This document shows, piece after piece, positions 7,936 to 16,886 of a stretch of 64,000 bases of DNA. The stretch's first letter is position 1. Each line of letters starts with the position of its first letter. This stretch comes from Palsa-504 sp963787645 (GTDB taxonomy: Bacteria > Actinomycetota > Actinomycetes > Streptosporangiales > Streptosporangiaceae): the NCBI GenBank assembly GCA_963787645.1, contig CAWBDS010000003.1, forward strand, positions 744,001 to 808,000. Reading direction: 5' to 3'. The notes beneath the pieces were generated by a model. It ran no database searches, was not told where the DNA came from, and was given only the letters and a program-made list of their open reading frames with translations. Both the position numbers and the translations under genes were made by a program.

Positions 7936-10900
7936 CCAGCGGAAAACACAGCGTCCGCACGTTCATCGAGGGCTGGCCGGTCTACCGGCAGCTCGCCGGC
8001 CGCGACCCGCTGGGCCGCGGCGCCGCCGCCAAAAGCAGGCGGTCCGAGAACCTAGATCCGCGGACCCGGTCCGCGGACAAGGTGGTCAAGTCAGTCTGCC
8101 CCTACTGCGCGGTCGGCTGCGGCCAGAACGTCTACGTCAAGGATTCCGAGGTCGTCCAGATCGAGGGCGACCCCGATTCCCCTATCAGCCGCGGGCGCCT
8201 GTGCCCGAAAGGTTCCGCCAGCCTCCAGCTCACCACGGGCAGCGCCCGGGAATACAAGGTCAAGTACCGGCGCCCGTTCGGAAAGAACTGGGAAGACCTG
8301 GACCTGGACACGGCGATGGACATGATCGCGGACCGGGTGATCAGCGCCCGGCGCCAGGGCTGGGAGTGGGACGCCGACGGCACCCGGACCCGGCGGACCC
8401 TCGGTCTGGCCACGCTGGGCGGGGCGACGCTGGACAACGAGGAGAACTACCTGATCAAGAAGCTGTTCACGGCGCTGGGTGCGATCCAGGTCGAGAACCA
8501 GGCCCGGATATGACACTCCTCCACCGTCCCCGGTCTGGGGACTAGCTTCGGCCGCGGCGGCGCCACCACGTTCCAGCAGGACCTGCAGAACTCGGACTGC
8601 ATCGTGATCGAGGGCTCCAACATGGCCGAGTGCCACCCGGTCGGCTTCCAGTGGGTGATGGAAGCCAAGGCGCGCGGGGCCAAGCTCATCCACGTCGACC
8701 CGCGGTTCACCCGGACCAGCGCGCTGGCCGACCTGCACGTGCCGCTGCGGGCCGGGTCCGACATCGCGTTTCTCGGCGGGATCATCAACTACGTGCTGAG
8801 CAGCGAGAAGTACTTCCGGGAATACGTGCTCGCCTACACCAACGCGGCGGTCCTCTTGACCGAGGACTTCGCGGACACCGAGGACCTGGACGGCGTGTTC
8901 TCTGGGCTGGACCGGGACAACCGGCACTACGACTTTCACACCTGGCAGTACGAGGGCCTGGAAGTGCAGTCCGCATCCGGGGAACGTGATCAGGAGTACG
9001 AAGACAAGGCGTCCACCCGGCAGGCAGGCCGGGGTGAGGCGCATGGCTCGGGCGGCGCGGGCTTGGCGCCGGGTACGCCGGAACGCGACGAGACACTGCA
9101 GCACCCGCGGTGCGTGTTCCAGGTCCTGAAGCGGCATTTCTCCCGGTACACCCCGGAAATGGTCGAGCAGATCTGCGGTGTGCCGCCGGACACCTTCCGC
9201 CGGGTCTGCGAACTGCTGACCGAGAGCTCCGGGCGGGACCGGACCAGCGCGTTCGTCTACAGCGTGGGCTGGACGCAGCACACGGTAGGGGTGCAGTACA
9301 TCCGGACCGCGTTCGATCCTGCAGCTGCTGCTGGGCAACATCGGCCGGCCGGGCGGCGGCATCCTGGCGCTGCGCGGCCACGCCTCGATCCAGGGTTCCA
9401 CCGACATCCCGACGCTGTTCAACCTGCTGCCCGGCTACCTGCCGATGCCCCATGCCCGCTCCAACGAGGACCTGGACGCCTACATCGCGGCCGAGTCGAC
9501 CGAGAAGGGCTTCTGGGGAGACATGCGCGCCTACATGGTGAGCCTGCTGAAGGCGTGGTGGGGCCCGGCGGCCCGGGAAGAGAACGACTACTGCTTCGAC
9601 TATCTTCCCCGGCTGACCGGTAGCCACAGCACCTACGAAACGGTGATGGCGCAGCTGGCGGGCAACTGTTATGGCTACATCCTCTACGGGCAGAACCCCG
9701 CCGTCGGCTCGGCCAACGCCAAGCTCCAGCGGCTCGGGATGGCCAAGCTCGACTGGCTGGTGGTGCGAGACTTCTCGCTGATCGAGAGCGCCACCTGGTG
9801 GCAGGACGGCCCGGAGATCGAGACCGGCGAGCTGAGCACCGCGGACATCAAGACCGAGGTGTTCTTCCTGCCCGCCGCCGCGCACACCGAGAAGGACGGC
9901 AGCTTCACCAACACCCAGCGGCTGCTGCAGTTCCACCATCAGGCGGTCGAGCCGCCCGGGGACACGCGCAGCGACCTGTGGTTCACCTACCATCTGGGCC
10001 GCAGGATCAGGCAGAAACTGACCGACCCGGCGATGCGGGAGCAAGAGGTCGACCTGCTGCGCGACCTGGGTCACTCCGCCGACGAGATGGACCGGCCCAT
10101 CCTGGACCTCACCTGGGACTACCCGGTCAAGGGCGAGGTCGCCGAACCCGACGCCGAGGCGGTCCTGGCCGAGATCAACGGGTGGGACGCCCGCGGGCGG
10201 CCGCTGGCGTCTTACGAGCAGCTGAATTCGGACGGCTCCACGGCCTGCGGCTGCTGGATTTACTGCGGCGTCTACGCCGACGGGGTTAACCAGGCCGCCC
10301 GCCGCAAGCCTTCCGGCGAGCAGGACTGGGTTGCGAACCAGTGGGGCTGGGCCTGGCCCGCCAACCGGCGCATCCTGTACAACCGGGCCTCGGCCGACCC
10401 CGACGGCCAGCCGTGGAGCGAGCGGAAGGCCCTGGTGTGGTGGGACGCGGACCAGGCGTTGTGGACCGGCCATGACATCGCCGACTTCACTGCGGACAAG
10501 TCGCCGCACTATCGGCCGCCGGACGACGCCACCGGTCCCGAGGCCCTGTCCGGTGCCGACGCGTTCGTCATGCAGGCCGACGGCAAGGCGTGGCTATTCG
10601 TGCCGGCCGGGCTCGTGGACGGGCCGCTGCCGGCCCACTACGAGCCGCAGGACTCGCCGTTCGCCAACCTGCTCTACCCGCAACAGCGCAACCCGGTGCG
10701 CCAGGTGGACGTGTTCAAGCACCCGGACAACCGGATGCAGCCCAGCGGCGAGGCACCGGGATCGCAGCTTTTTCCCTACGTCGCCACTTCCTACCGGCTC
10801 ACCGAGCACCATACGGCGGGCGGGATGAGCCGGTGGCTGCCCTATCTAGCCGAGCTGCAGCCCGAGTTCTTCTGCGAGGTCTCGCCCCGGCTGGCGGCCG

Positions 10901-11247
10901 AACGTGGGCTGGAACACCTGGGCTGGGCCACGATCGTCACCGCGCGCAACGTCATTGAGGCCCGGGTCCTGGTGACCGAGCGGCTCAAGCCGCTCACCGT
11001 GCATGGCCGGCGGCTGGAGCAGGTCGGACTGCCCTACCACTGGGGCCCGAACGGCTACAGCACCGGCGACTCGGCCAACGAGCTGACCTCGGTCAGCCTG
11101 GACCCGAACGTGCACATCCAGGAGGTCAAGGCGTTCGCCTGCGACATACAGCCCGGCCGCCGGCCCCGCGGCTCCGACCGGGCCGCGCTGGTGCGGGACT
11201 ACCAGCGCCGGGCCGGTATCACCGAGGAAACGGGGATGGAGCCATGA
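7932..11247 (+). CDS. fdhA: Selenocysteine formate dehydrogenase alpha subunit (frameshifted)
   Basis: This is the catalytic molybdenum/tungsten bis-MGD subunit that oxidises formate to CO2. Cys56, Cys59, Cys63 and Cys91 form the N-terminal [4Fe-4S] site (CPYCAVGCG ... GRLCPKG). The frame reads ENQARI, then TGA at 8511-8513, then HSSTVPGLGTSFGRGGATT, exactly where FDH-N/FDH-H enzymes have selenocysteine (residue 194 here). A SECIS hairpin follows. A second break is a 1-base shift near 9311-9316: GCGTTCGATC appears where GCGTCGATC would continue into LQLLLGNIGRPGGGILALRG. No Tat signal is visible at the N-terminus, unlike E. coli FdnG. ATGA junctions link it to the hemerythrin and beta-subunit genes. 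If the frameshift is real, the enzyme is inactive. Confidence 0.88.
8514..8550 (+). promoter_or_regulatory. Bacterial SECIS element for TGA 8511-8513
   Basis: Directly after the TGA, GTCCCC (8526-8531) pairs perfectly with GGGGAC (8537-8542) around the loop GGTCT (8532-8536). The loop begins 18 bases after the stop codon. E. coli fdhF has the same GGUCU apical-loop core, which SelB binds. This supports decoding of the TGA as selenocysteine. No selA, selB, selC or selD is visible in the window. Confidence 0.88.
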
Positions 11248-12089
11248 CCAACCTGGCCGACCTGCTCACCGGGGACGGTGACCCCGCCAGCCTGGACGGC
11301 TATGCCGATCCGCCGCCGCGGATGGGGTTCTTCACCGACACCTCGGTCTGTATCGGCTGCAAGGCCTGCGAGGTGGCCTGCAAGGAGTGGAACCACGTCC
11401 CTGAGGACGGCCTGAACCTGACCGGGATGTCCTACGACAACTCCGTCGGCCTCGGCGCCGATACCTGGCGGCACGTCGCGTTCATCGAGCAAAAGCGGTC
11501 CGCCGACGGCGATGTCCGCTGGCTGATGGCCTCGGACGTGTGCAAGCACTGCACCCACGCCGCCTGCCTGGACGTGTGCCCGACCGGGGCGCTGTTCCGT
11601 ACCGAGTTCGGCACGGTGGTGGTGCAGGAGGACGTCTGTAACGGCTGCGGGTACTGCATCCCGGCCTGCCCGTACGGCGTGATCGACCAGCGCAAGGAAG
11701 ACGGCCGGGCGTGGAAGTGCACGCTGTGCTACGACCGGCTGGGCACCGGCATGGAGCCGGCCTGCGCCAAGGCCTGCCCGACCGACTCGATCCAGTTCGG
11801 CCCGCTGGACGAACTGCGGGAGCGGGCGGCGGGCCTGCTGGCCGAGCTGCATGACGCGGGCGTGGCTGAGGCCCGGCTGTACGGCGAGGATCCCGGCGAC
11901 GGGGTGGGCGGTGATGGCGCGTTCTTCCTGCTCCTCGATGAACCCGAGGTCTACGGCCTGCCGCCGGATCCGGTCGTCACCACCCGGGACCTGCCCGCGA
12001 TGTGGCGGCGGGCCGGGATCGCCGCCGCCGCTCTCGCGGCCGGAGCCGCCGCCGCGTTCGCTGCCGCCACGGGAGGCAAGGCCAGATGA
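11244..12089 (+). CDS. fdhB: Formate dehydrogenase beta (iron-sulfur) subunit
   Basis: The 281-residue ferredoxin-like electron-transfer subunit carries four four-cysteine motifs: CIGCKACEVACKEW, CKHCTHAACLDVCP, CNGCGYCIPACPYG and CTLCYDRLGTGMEPACAKAC. These predict four [4Fe-4S] clusters passing electrons from the alpha subunit to the membrane partner. A C-terminal hydrophobic stretch (AGIAAAALAAGAAAAFAA, ~258-275) probably anchors it, as in FdnH. No export signal is seen. It overlaps its neighbours by four bases on each side (ATGA), so the three subunits are translationally coupled. Confidence 0.92.
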   Translation: MTNLADLLTGDGDPASLDGYADPPPRMGFFTDTSVCIGCKACEVACKEWNHVPEDGLNLTGMSYDNSVGLGADTWRHVAFIEQKRSADGDVRWLMASDVCKHCTHAACLDVCPTGALFRTEFGTVVVQEDVCNGCGYCIPACPYGVIDQRKEDGRAWKCTLCYDRLGTGMEPACAKACPTDSIQFGPLDELRERAAGLLAELHDAGVAEARLYGEDPGDGVGGDGAFFLLLDEPEVYGLPPDPVVTTRDLPAMWRRAGIAAAALAAGAAAAFAAATGGKAR

Positions 12090-13130
12090 GCGACACCGAG
12101 GTCACCAGACAAGGCCAGCGGGGTATACGGCCCGGCAGCCAGGCGCCGCCGGGGACCAACGCCGGCCGGTGGCGTCGCCGCAGGCGCGGCGAAGATCTGA
12201 TGGTCCCCCGGGCGGAGTTCACCTCGTATTACGGCAAGCCGGTCATCAACGCGCCGGTCTGGGAGTCGTCCGACATCGCGGGTTACCTGTTCCTCGGCGG
12301 CCTGGCCGGGGCGTCGTCGCTGCTCGGCGCGGGCGCGCAGCTGACCGGGCGGCCGTCGCTCGAGCGGGCGGCGAAGACGGGGGCGTTCGGTGCCGGGTGC
12401 CTGTCCGTGGCGGCGCTGGTCCATGACCTCGGCCGGCCCGCGCGCTTCCTGAACATGCTACGGGTGTTCAAGGTCAGCTCGCCGATGAGCGTCGGGTCCT
12501 GGTTGCTGAGCGCCTACGTGCCGGTCGCGGGCGTGGCCGCCGCCAGCGCCCTGACCGGCAGGCTCCCTCGCATCGGCGCGGCGGCCACCGCGGGCGCTGC
12601 GATGGCCGGCCCGGCCGTCGCCGCTTACACCGCGGTGCTGATTGCCGACACCGCGGTACCGGCCTGGCACGACGGCTACCCGGAGATGCCGTTCATCTTC
12701 ACCGGCTCGGCCGCCACCGCGGCGGCCGGGCTCGGGCTGCTGGCCGCGCTGCCGGCCGAGACCGCGCCCGCCCGGAACCTGGGCCTGTTCGGCGTCGGCC
12801 TCGAACTGGCCTCCTTTCACGTGATGACCCGGCGGATCGGCATGGTGGCCGAGCCCTACCACTCCGGCCGGGCCGGGGTCTACCTGAAAGCCGGCGAGGT
12901 CCTGGCCGCCCTCGGCGTCAGCCGGCTCGCTGGCCGGCGGCCTCAGCAGAGCCGGCCGGCGCAGCAGAGCCGTCAGCGCGCTGTCCGGCGCCGCCCTGCT
13001 CGCCGCCTCCGCCGCCACCCGCTTTGGCATCTTCCACGCCGGGCTGGCCTCGGCCAACGACCCGAAGTACACCGTGATCCCACAGCGAGAGCGGCTCCGC
13101 CGCCGCTCGGCGGCGACACCGGCCGGCTAA
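12086..13130 (+). CDS. NrfD/PsrC-type membrane subunit of the FDH complex (frameshifted)
   Basis: The protein starts at the ATG overlapping the fdhB stop. It has an N-terminal YYGKPVINAPVWESSDIAGY signature followed by about eight membrane helices of the NrfD/polysulfide-reductase fold, which exchanges electrons with quinone. The reading frame breaks near 12928-12938, at the end of ALGVSRLAG. In the next frame the expected ending continues (TRFGIFHAGLASANDPKYTV, then IPQRERL) to TAA at 13130. Without the shift the product runs to 13174 with a meaningless arginine-rich tail. Presence of NrfD instead of a FdnI cytochrome b suggests a haem-free quinone connection. Confidence 0.85.
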
Positions 13131-13295
13131 CCCGGCGCTGGCACCTGGTCATCACCATGCGCCCGGCGCTGTAGTTCCCGCCCCTTTTGTAGCGAGGGCA
13201 TATCCGGCTGCGGTCCGGGTAACCCACGAGGCCACGCGGCCGACCACGACGGCGCCGACCGCAAAGCCCCCGCCGCCGCACGGGACTCCGGGCCA

Positions 13296-13322
13296 GCCTG
13301 CCCGGCCGAAGGCCTGGCAGGC
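13296..13322. terminator. Bidirectional hairpin terminator
   Basis: GCCTGCC (13296-13302) pairs with GGCAGGC (13316-13322), and an inner GGCC/GGCC stem closes a GAA loop with one mismatch between the two stems. It lies between the convergent FDH operon and ctaG-like gene. There is no T-tract, which is common in actinomycete terminators. Confidence 0.6.
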
Positions 13323-13332
13323 ACCCTGACGG

Positions 13333-14220
13333 TCAGGCGGTCTCGTTGCCCATTCTGGCGAGACGGGCGTTGTAAGCGTCCAGATCGCCGGGCAGCCCGG
13401 GCCGGGACACGCCGCGCACCAGGGCGGCAGCGAGCATGACAGCCAGCCCGGCCATGATCAGGTCGCTCCCGGCGAACATGATCAGGCCGCCCTGGTGCAG
13501 GTCGGTGAGCAGGCTCGGTCCCCAGGTCCGGCCTGCCCGGGCGTAGGCGGGGAACAGTTCCCGCGGCGCCAGCATGAGCACCACGCCGACAAGTGTGTCC
13601 ACCGGCATGGTGACCAGCAGCAGCAGGTACCGGCCGAGCACGGACAGCCGCCACCTGATCGGCTCCGAGCCGATGATGGGCAGGAAGTACAGGTAGCCGA
13701 CGATGAGGTACAGCGCATGCTCGGCGTCGTGGACCCCGTCGTTGTCCAGCACGAGGTCCATGAGCGGGGTCAGGTGCGTGCCGATCACGACCGCCGCGTA
13801 CAGGATCACCGAGACCGGCGGCCAGGTCAGCCAGGACACGGGCGCTGACCTGAGCACCTTCCCGACGCGACGCCGCAGCTGGCCGCGCGTCGCCCGCAGG
13901 ACCAAGGTGGCCGGCCTGCCGGAGATGAGCAGCGGCGGCGCCACCATGATCAGCAGCAGGTGCTGCACCATGTGCGCACTGAACAGCACGTCGTCGTAGA
14001 CTCCGGCGCTGCTCTGCGTGGCCACCGCGATCACCGCCAGGCCGAGCAGGAACGCCGCCGTCCGGCGGGCCGGCCACGTACGCGCCGCGCCGCGCCTGCC
14101 GACGACTACTACCGCCGCCAGGTAGGCCGCCGCCAGCACGATAAGCAGCGCGCTGACCAGCGGCGCGAACTGCCAGCTGGTCAGCGCGTCGCGGACGGAA
14201 AGCGGCGTCTTCCCGGGCAC
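13333..14220 (-). CDS. CtaG-type cytochrome c oxidase assembly membrane protein
   Basis: This 295-residue polytopic protein of the CtaG_Caa3 family has about seven to nine hydrophobic segments. Family landmarks include FSAHMVQHLLLIMVAPPLL, HDAEHALYLIVGYLYFLPI and TDLHQGGLIMFAG, whose histidines may bind copper. The family is linked to assembly or copper delivery for caa3 oxidases, although no oxidase gene is in this window. It starts at GTG behind a G-rich ribosome-binding stretch and is divergent from the antiporter operon across about 137 bases. Confidence 0.85.
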   Translation of the reverse strand: MPGKTPLSVRDALTSWQFAPLVSALLIVLAAAYLAAVVVVGRRGAARTWPARRTAAFLLGLAVIAVATQSSAGVYDDVLFSAHMVQHLLLIMVAPPLLISGRPATLVLRATRGQLRRRVGKVLRSAPVSWLTWPPVSVILYAAVVIGTHLTPLMDLVLDNDGVHDAEHALYLIVGYLYFLPIIGSEPIRWRLSVLGRYLLLLVTMPVDTLVGVVLMLAPRELFPAYARAGRTWGPSLLTDLHQGGLIMFAGSDLIMAGLAVMLAAALVRGVSRPGLPGDLDAYNARLARMGNETA

Positions 14221-14357
14221 GGTCCCCCCGGTACCCTTCTCCGCGCGAACTATGCGATAGAAGGTTTGCTGACCTGCGGCGCGGGCAGCCGGGGAGGTGT
14301 GGCTGCGCTGACCTCGATACCGCTTTGCCTTGATGAACAGGACCCCGAGGGACTGAT
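14221..14357. promoter_or_regulatory. Divergent intergenic promoter region (ctaG-like / mnhE)
   Basis: These 137 bases separate the outward-facing ctaG-like and mnhE genes and must hold promoters for both. The middle is relatively AT-rich (GAACTATGCGATAGAAGG, about 14248-14265). I see no confident -35/-10 pair or palindrome. Confidence 0.4.
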
Positions 14358-14906
14358 ATGACAGGCCCGCTGGCGGGCGAGCCGCGGGAACGCCAGTATG
14401 ACGTGCCGGTCGCCCGCCGGGTCGGGTCCTGGCTCGTATGGTGGGTCCTGCTGATGTCGTTCTGGGTGATGATCGACGATTCCGTCAATGCCGACGAGCT
14501 GTGGGTCGGCGCCGGAGCGGCCGCCCTGTCCGCCCTGGTGGCCGAGCTGGTCACCTACCAGGCCGCCACGCGGTTCCGGATGCGGTTCGAATGGCTGGTC
14601 CCCGCGCTGCGCCTGCCGGGGCAGGTAGCCCGCGACATGGCGACCGTCTACGCCGCCCTGTGGCGTTGCCTGGCCCACGGCGAACAGCCGCCCAGCGCGT
14701 TCGGTGAGCTCCCGGCCCGTTTCGGCGACGACTCACCCGAGGGCGTCACCCGCCGGACCCTGCTGATCGGCGGGAACAGCGTCGCGCCGAACATGTTCGC
14801 CCTCGGCATCGACAAAGACCGTGACGTGATGGTAGTGCACCGGCTCGTGGCCCAGGAAACCGTCCAGGAAGCCGTCCAGGAAGCCGTCCAGGAAGAAGGC
14901 AAATGA
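14358..14906 (+). CDS. mnhE: Mrp-type Na+/H+ antiporter subunit E
   Basis: This 182-residue MnhE/MrpE/MbhA family protein has an N-terminal pair of hydrophobic segments (SWLVWWVLLMSFWVMI and ELWVGAGAAALSALVAELVT). The conserved cytoplasmic part carries TRRTLLIGGNSVAPNMFALG, DKDRDVMVVHRL. It is the first gene of a tightly packed seven-gene membrane module. The C-terminus ends in a run of VQEA repeats (VQEAVQEAVQEE) encoded by a 12-base DNA repeat, absent from typical MnhE proteins. Confidence 0.88.
   Translation: MTGPLAGEPRERQYDVPVARRVGSWLVWWVLLMSFWVMIDDSVNADELWVGAGAAALSALVAELVTYQAATRFRMRFEWLVPALRLPGQVARDMATVYAALWRCLAHGEQPPSAFGELPARFGDDSPEGVTRRTLLIGGNSVAPNMFALGIDKDRDVMVVHRLVAQETVQEAVQEAVQEEGK
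14859..14894 (+). repeat. Three 12-bp direct repeats inside mnhE
   Basis: Three tandem copies of (G/A)CCGTCCAGGAA run from 14859 to 14894, the last two identical. They encode T/A-VQE repeats at the extreme C-terminus of the antiporter E subunit. The in-frame unit length allows copy number to vary without breaking the gene. Confidence 0.85.
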
Positions 14907-14907
14907 C

Positions 14908-15162
14908 ATGGTGATGGCGTTCGTCGCGGCGGCGATCGCGATGCTGATCGCGGTCATTCCCGCCGGGATCGTGCTGTGCCGGGCAGAGCTCGCGGCGAGC
15001 GTCGTCGCCTATGAGTTCATCACCGCGGTCATCGTGATGGTGCTCGCCCTGCTGGCCAATGCCTTTCAGCGCTCCAGCCTGTTCGAGCTGGCCGTCCTGC
15101 TCGCGGTGCTCATGTACGGCAGCGGGCTGGTTTACGTCCGGGCCATGGAGCGCTGGCTATGA
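14908..15162 (+). CDS. mnhF: Mrp-type antiporter subunit F
   Basis: The 84-residue MnhF/MrpF/MbhB-like protein has three membrane helices: an N-terminal AFVAAAIAMLIAVIPAGIVL, a middle FITAVIVMVLALLANAF and a C-terminal LAVLLAVLMYGSGLVYV. It begins one base after the mnhE stop and overlaps the mnhG start by four bases (ATGA). It is a small structural subunit of the antiporter arm. Confidence 0.85.
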   Translation: MVMAFVAAAIAMLIAVIPAGIVLCRAELAASVVAYEFITAVIVMVLALLANAFQRSSLFELAVLLAVLMYGSGLVYVRAMERWL

Positions 15163-15497
15163 TCCTCAAGGACGTCGTCTCCGACACTCTGCTCGGCCTG
15201 GCCGTGGCGATCGTGCTGAGTGCCTCGGTCGGCGTGCTCGTCATGCGGGACGCCTACCAGAAGCTCCACTTCGTGACCCCGGCCGCGCTGGTCGCGCCGT
15301 CGCTGGTCGCGCTGGCCATATTCGTCCAGGTCGGCCTGCTCGAGAACACCGGCGAGACGCTGCTGGCTCTGCTGTTCATGGTCATCGGCGGGCCGTTCCT
15401 GTCCCACGCCACTATGCGGGCCATCCGGGTCCGGGAGAAAGGCGACTGGCATCTGGGCCCGCACTCCCAAGCGCCAGCGGGGGAGAAGGAACAATGA
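15159..15497 (+). CDS. mnhG: Mrp-type antiporter subunit G
   Basis: This 112-residue MnhG/MrpG/MbhC-like protein has three hydrophobic helices and the family motif MRDAYQKLHFVTPAALVAPS. The following IFVQVGLLENTGETLLALLF and GGPFLSHATMRA segments also fit. It overlaps mnhF and the next gene by four bases each, so it is translationally coupled in the operon. Confidence 0.9.
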   Translation: MILKDVVSDTLLGLAVAIVLSASVGVLVMRDAYQKLHFVTPAALVAPSLVALAIFVQVGLLENTGETLLALLFMVIGGPFLSHATMRAIRVREKGDWHLGPHSQAPAGEKEQ

Positions 15498-15778
15498 CCG
15501 TGGCCGTCACCACCCCGTACACCGTGCCCATCGGGTTCATGGACGCCCTGCAGATCACGATCCTGGTCCTGGTCGCGGCGGGCGCGACCGCCGTCGTGCT
15601 CATCCGCAGGCCGGTCCACCAGGTCCTGGTGCTGAGCATCTACGGCGTGCTGCTGGCCGTGCTGTTCCTGGCCTTCCAGGCGCCCGATGTCACGTTGTCC
15701 GAACTCACCGTCGGTGCCGTGGCCCTGCCCATCATCCTGCTGCTGACCCTGGCCAAGATCCGGAAGCGCGAAGAATGA
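15494..15778 (+). CDS. DUF4040 / MbhD-like antiporter subunit
   Basis: This 94-residue protein with three helices matches the MbhD/DUF4040 piece (VLVLSIYGVLLAVLFLAFQA followed by PDVTLSELTVGAVALPI). In ordinary Mrp systems this piece is the C-terminal part of the large MrpA subunit. Here it is free-standing, as in archaeal Mbh. The ALTE-like acidic position appears as LSELTVG. It starts at an ATG overlapping the mnhG stop and overlaps the next gene by four bases. Confidence 0.85.
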   Translation: MTVAVTTPYTVPIGFMDALQITILVLVAAGATAVVLIRRPVHQVLVLSIYGVLLAVLFLAFQAPDVTLSELTVGAVALPIILLLTLAKIRKREE

Positions 15779-16536
15779 CGCCGGCGCAGCGCCGCTGGGT
15801 ATTCGGCCTCGCCGTCGCGGGCCTGATCGCGTTCTACCTGTGGGGCCTGTCGGGCCTGCCCGGCTTCGGCCACTACCCGGGTCCCTACGGCTTCGCCGTC
15901 CTCTACGTCGCGGAGCATCAGACCAAGGCCACCGGTATCGTGTCCGCGGTCAACTTCGACTACCGCGGCTTCGACACGGTGGGCGAGGAGTTCATCCTGT
16001 TCACCGCCGCCGCCGGGACCGGTGTCGTGCTGCGCACGCTGCGCGGCGAGCGCGAGCGGTCCGCGGTCGACGAGGCCGCCGACCGCGAGGTGCCGCCCAC
16101 CAGCGGGGCGGTCCGGATGATGGCCCTGCTGTTCACCGGCCCGGTCATGGTCATGGGCTGGTGGCTGGCCACCCACGCGCAGACCAATCCCTCCGGGGGC
16201 TTCCAGGGCGGCGTACTCCTGGCCACCGCGTTCATCCTGGTCTACCTGGCCGGAGAGTTCCTGGTCTTCAAGCGGTTCAGTCCCGTCGCCCTCACCGACG
16301 CGGTCGAGGCGGCGGGCGCGGGCGGCTTCGCCGCCGTCGGAGTGGCCGCGGTTCCGATGGGCCTGGCCTACCTGACCGACTACCTGCCACTCGGGCAGAC
16401 GCCCGGCGCCGTGAGCTCGTCGGGGACGATCGCGCTGATCAGCTTCTTCGTCGGTCTGGAGGTCGGCGCCGCGTTCATCCTGATCATCGGCGAACTGCTC
16501 GAGCAGACGTTGTTCATCCGGCAGGGAGGCGGGTAA
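15775..16536 (+). CDS. mnhB: MbhE-MnhB fused antiporter subunit
   Basis: The N-terminal ~90 residues resemble MbhE: YVAEHQTKATGIVSAVNFDY and GFDTVGEEFILFTAAAG. Residues ~110-253 form a MnhB domain (PVMVMGWWLATHAQTNPSGG, FQGGVLLATAFILVYLAGE). Archaeal Mbh encodes these as two proteins; here they are one 253-residue chain with about seven helices. The start overlaps the upstream stop by four bases and the TAA overlaps the mnhC ATG. Confidence 0.85.
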   Translation: MTPAQRRWVFGLAVAGLIAFYLWGLSGLPGFGHYPGPYGFAVLYVAEHQTKATGIVSAVNFDYRGFDTVGEEFILFTAAAGTGVVLRTLRGERERSAVDEAADREVPPTSGAVRMMALLFTGPVMVMGWWLATHAQTNPSGGFQGGVLLATAFILVYLAGEFLVFKRFSPVALTDAVEAAGAGGFAAVGVAAVPMGLAYLTDYLPLGQTPGAVSSSGTIALISFFVGLEVGAAFILIIGELLEQTLFIRQGGG

Positions 16537-16880
16537 TGGGGTACTTCCCGTTCGTCGTCGTGGCCTGGATCCTCGGGGTCGGCCTGTACGGCGTCGTGAC
16601 CAGCCGTCACCTGGTCCATCAGATCATCTGCCTGATCGTCGTCCAGTCCTCGACCTACGTGCTGCTGCTCGGGGTGGGCTACGTCACCGGCGCGGTCGCG
16701 CCGTATTACTACGACATCCCGAATCGTACTCCCGCCGTCAACCCGGTCGTCCAGGCCCTTGCCCTCACCGACGTGGTGGTCGAGGCCGCGGTGACCGCCC
16801 TGCTCCTGTCCTTCGCGATCCAGGCCCACAAGCGCTTCGGCACCCTGGATCCGCAGGAGCTGGCATCCATGAAGGGATAA
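16536..16880 (+). CDS. mnhC: Mrp-type antiporter subunit C (NuoK-like)
   Basis: The 114-residue, three-helix NuoK-like subunit contains VGLYGVVTSRHLVHQIICLI, and a family-typical PNRTPAVNPVVQALALTDVV, followed by VVEAAVTALLLSFAI. The conserved glutamate in VVEAAV lies in the helix used for proton transfer in NuoK-type subunits. It overlaps mnhB by one base (TAATG). Confidence 0.9.
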   Translation: MGYFPFVVVAWILGVGLYGVVTSRHLVHQIICLIVVQSSTYVLLLGVGYVTGAVAPYYYDIPNRTPAVNPVVQALALTDVVVEAAVTALLLSFAIQAHKRFGTLDPQELASMKG

Positions 16881-16886
16881 GGGCGG

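Noticed and set aside
8511..8513. TGA as a true stop ending a truncated FDH
   Set aside because: The position, the downstream protein similarity and the SECIS hairpin all indicate selenocysteine.
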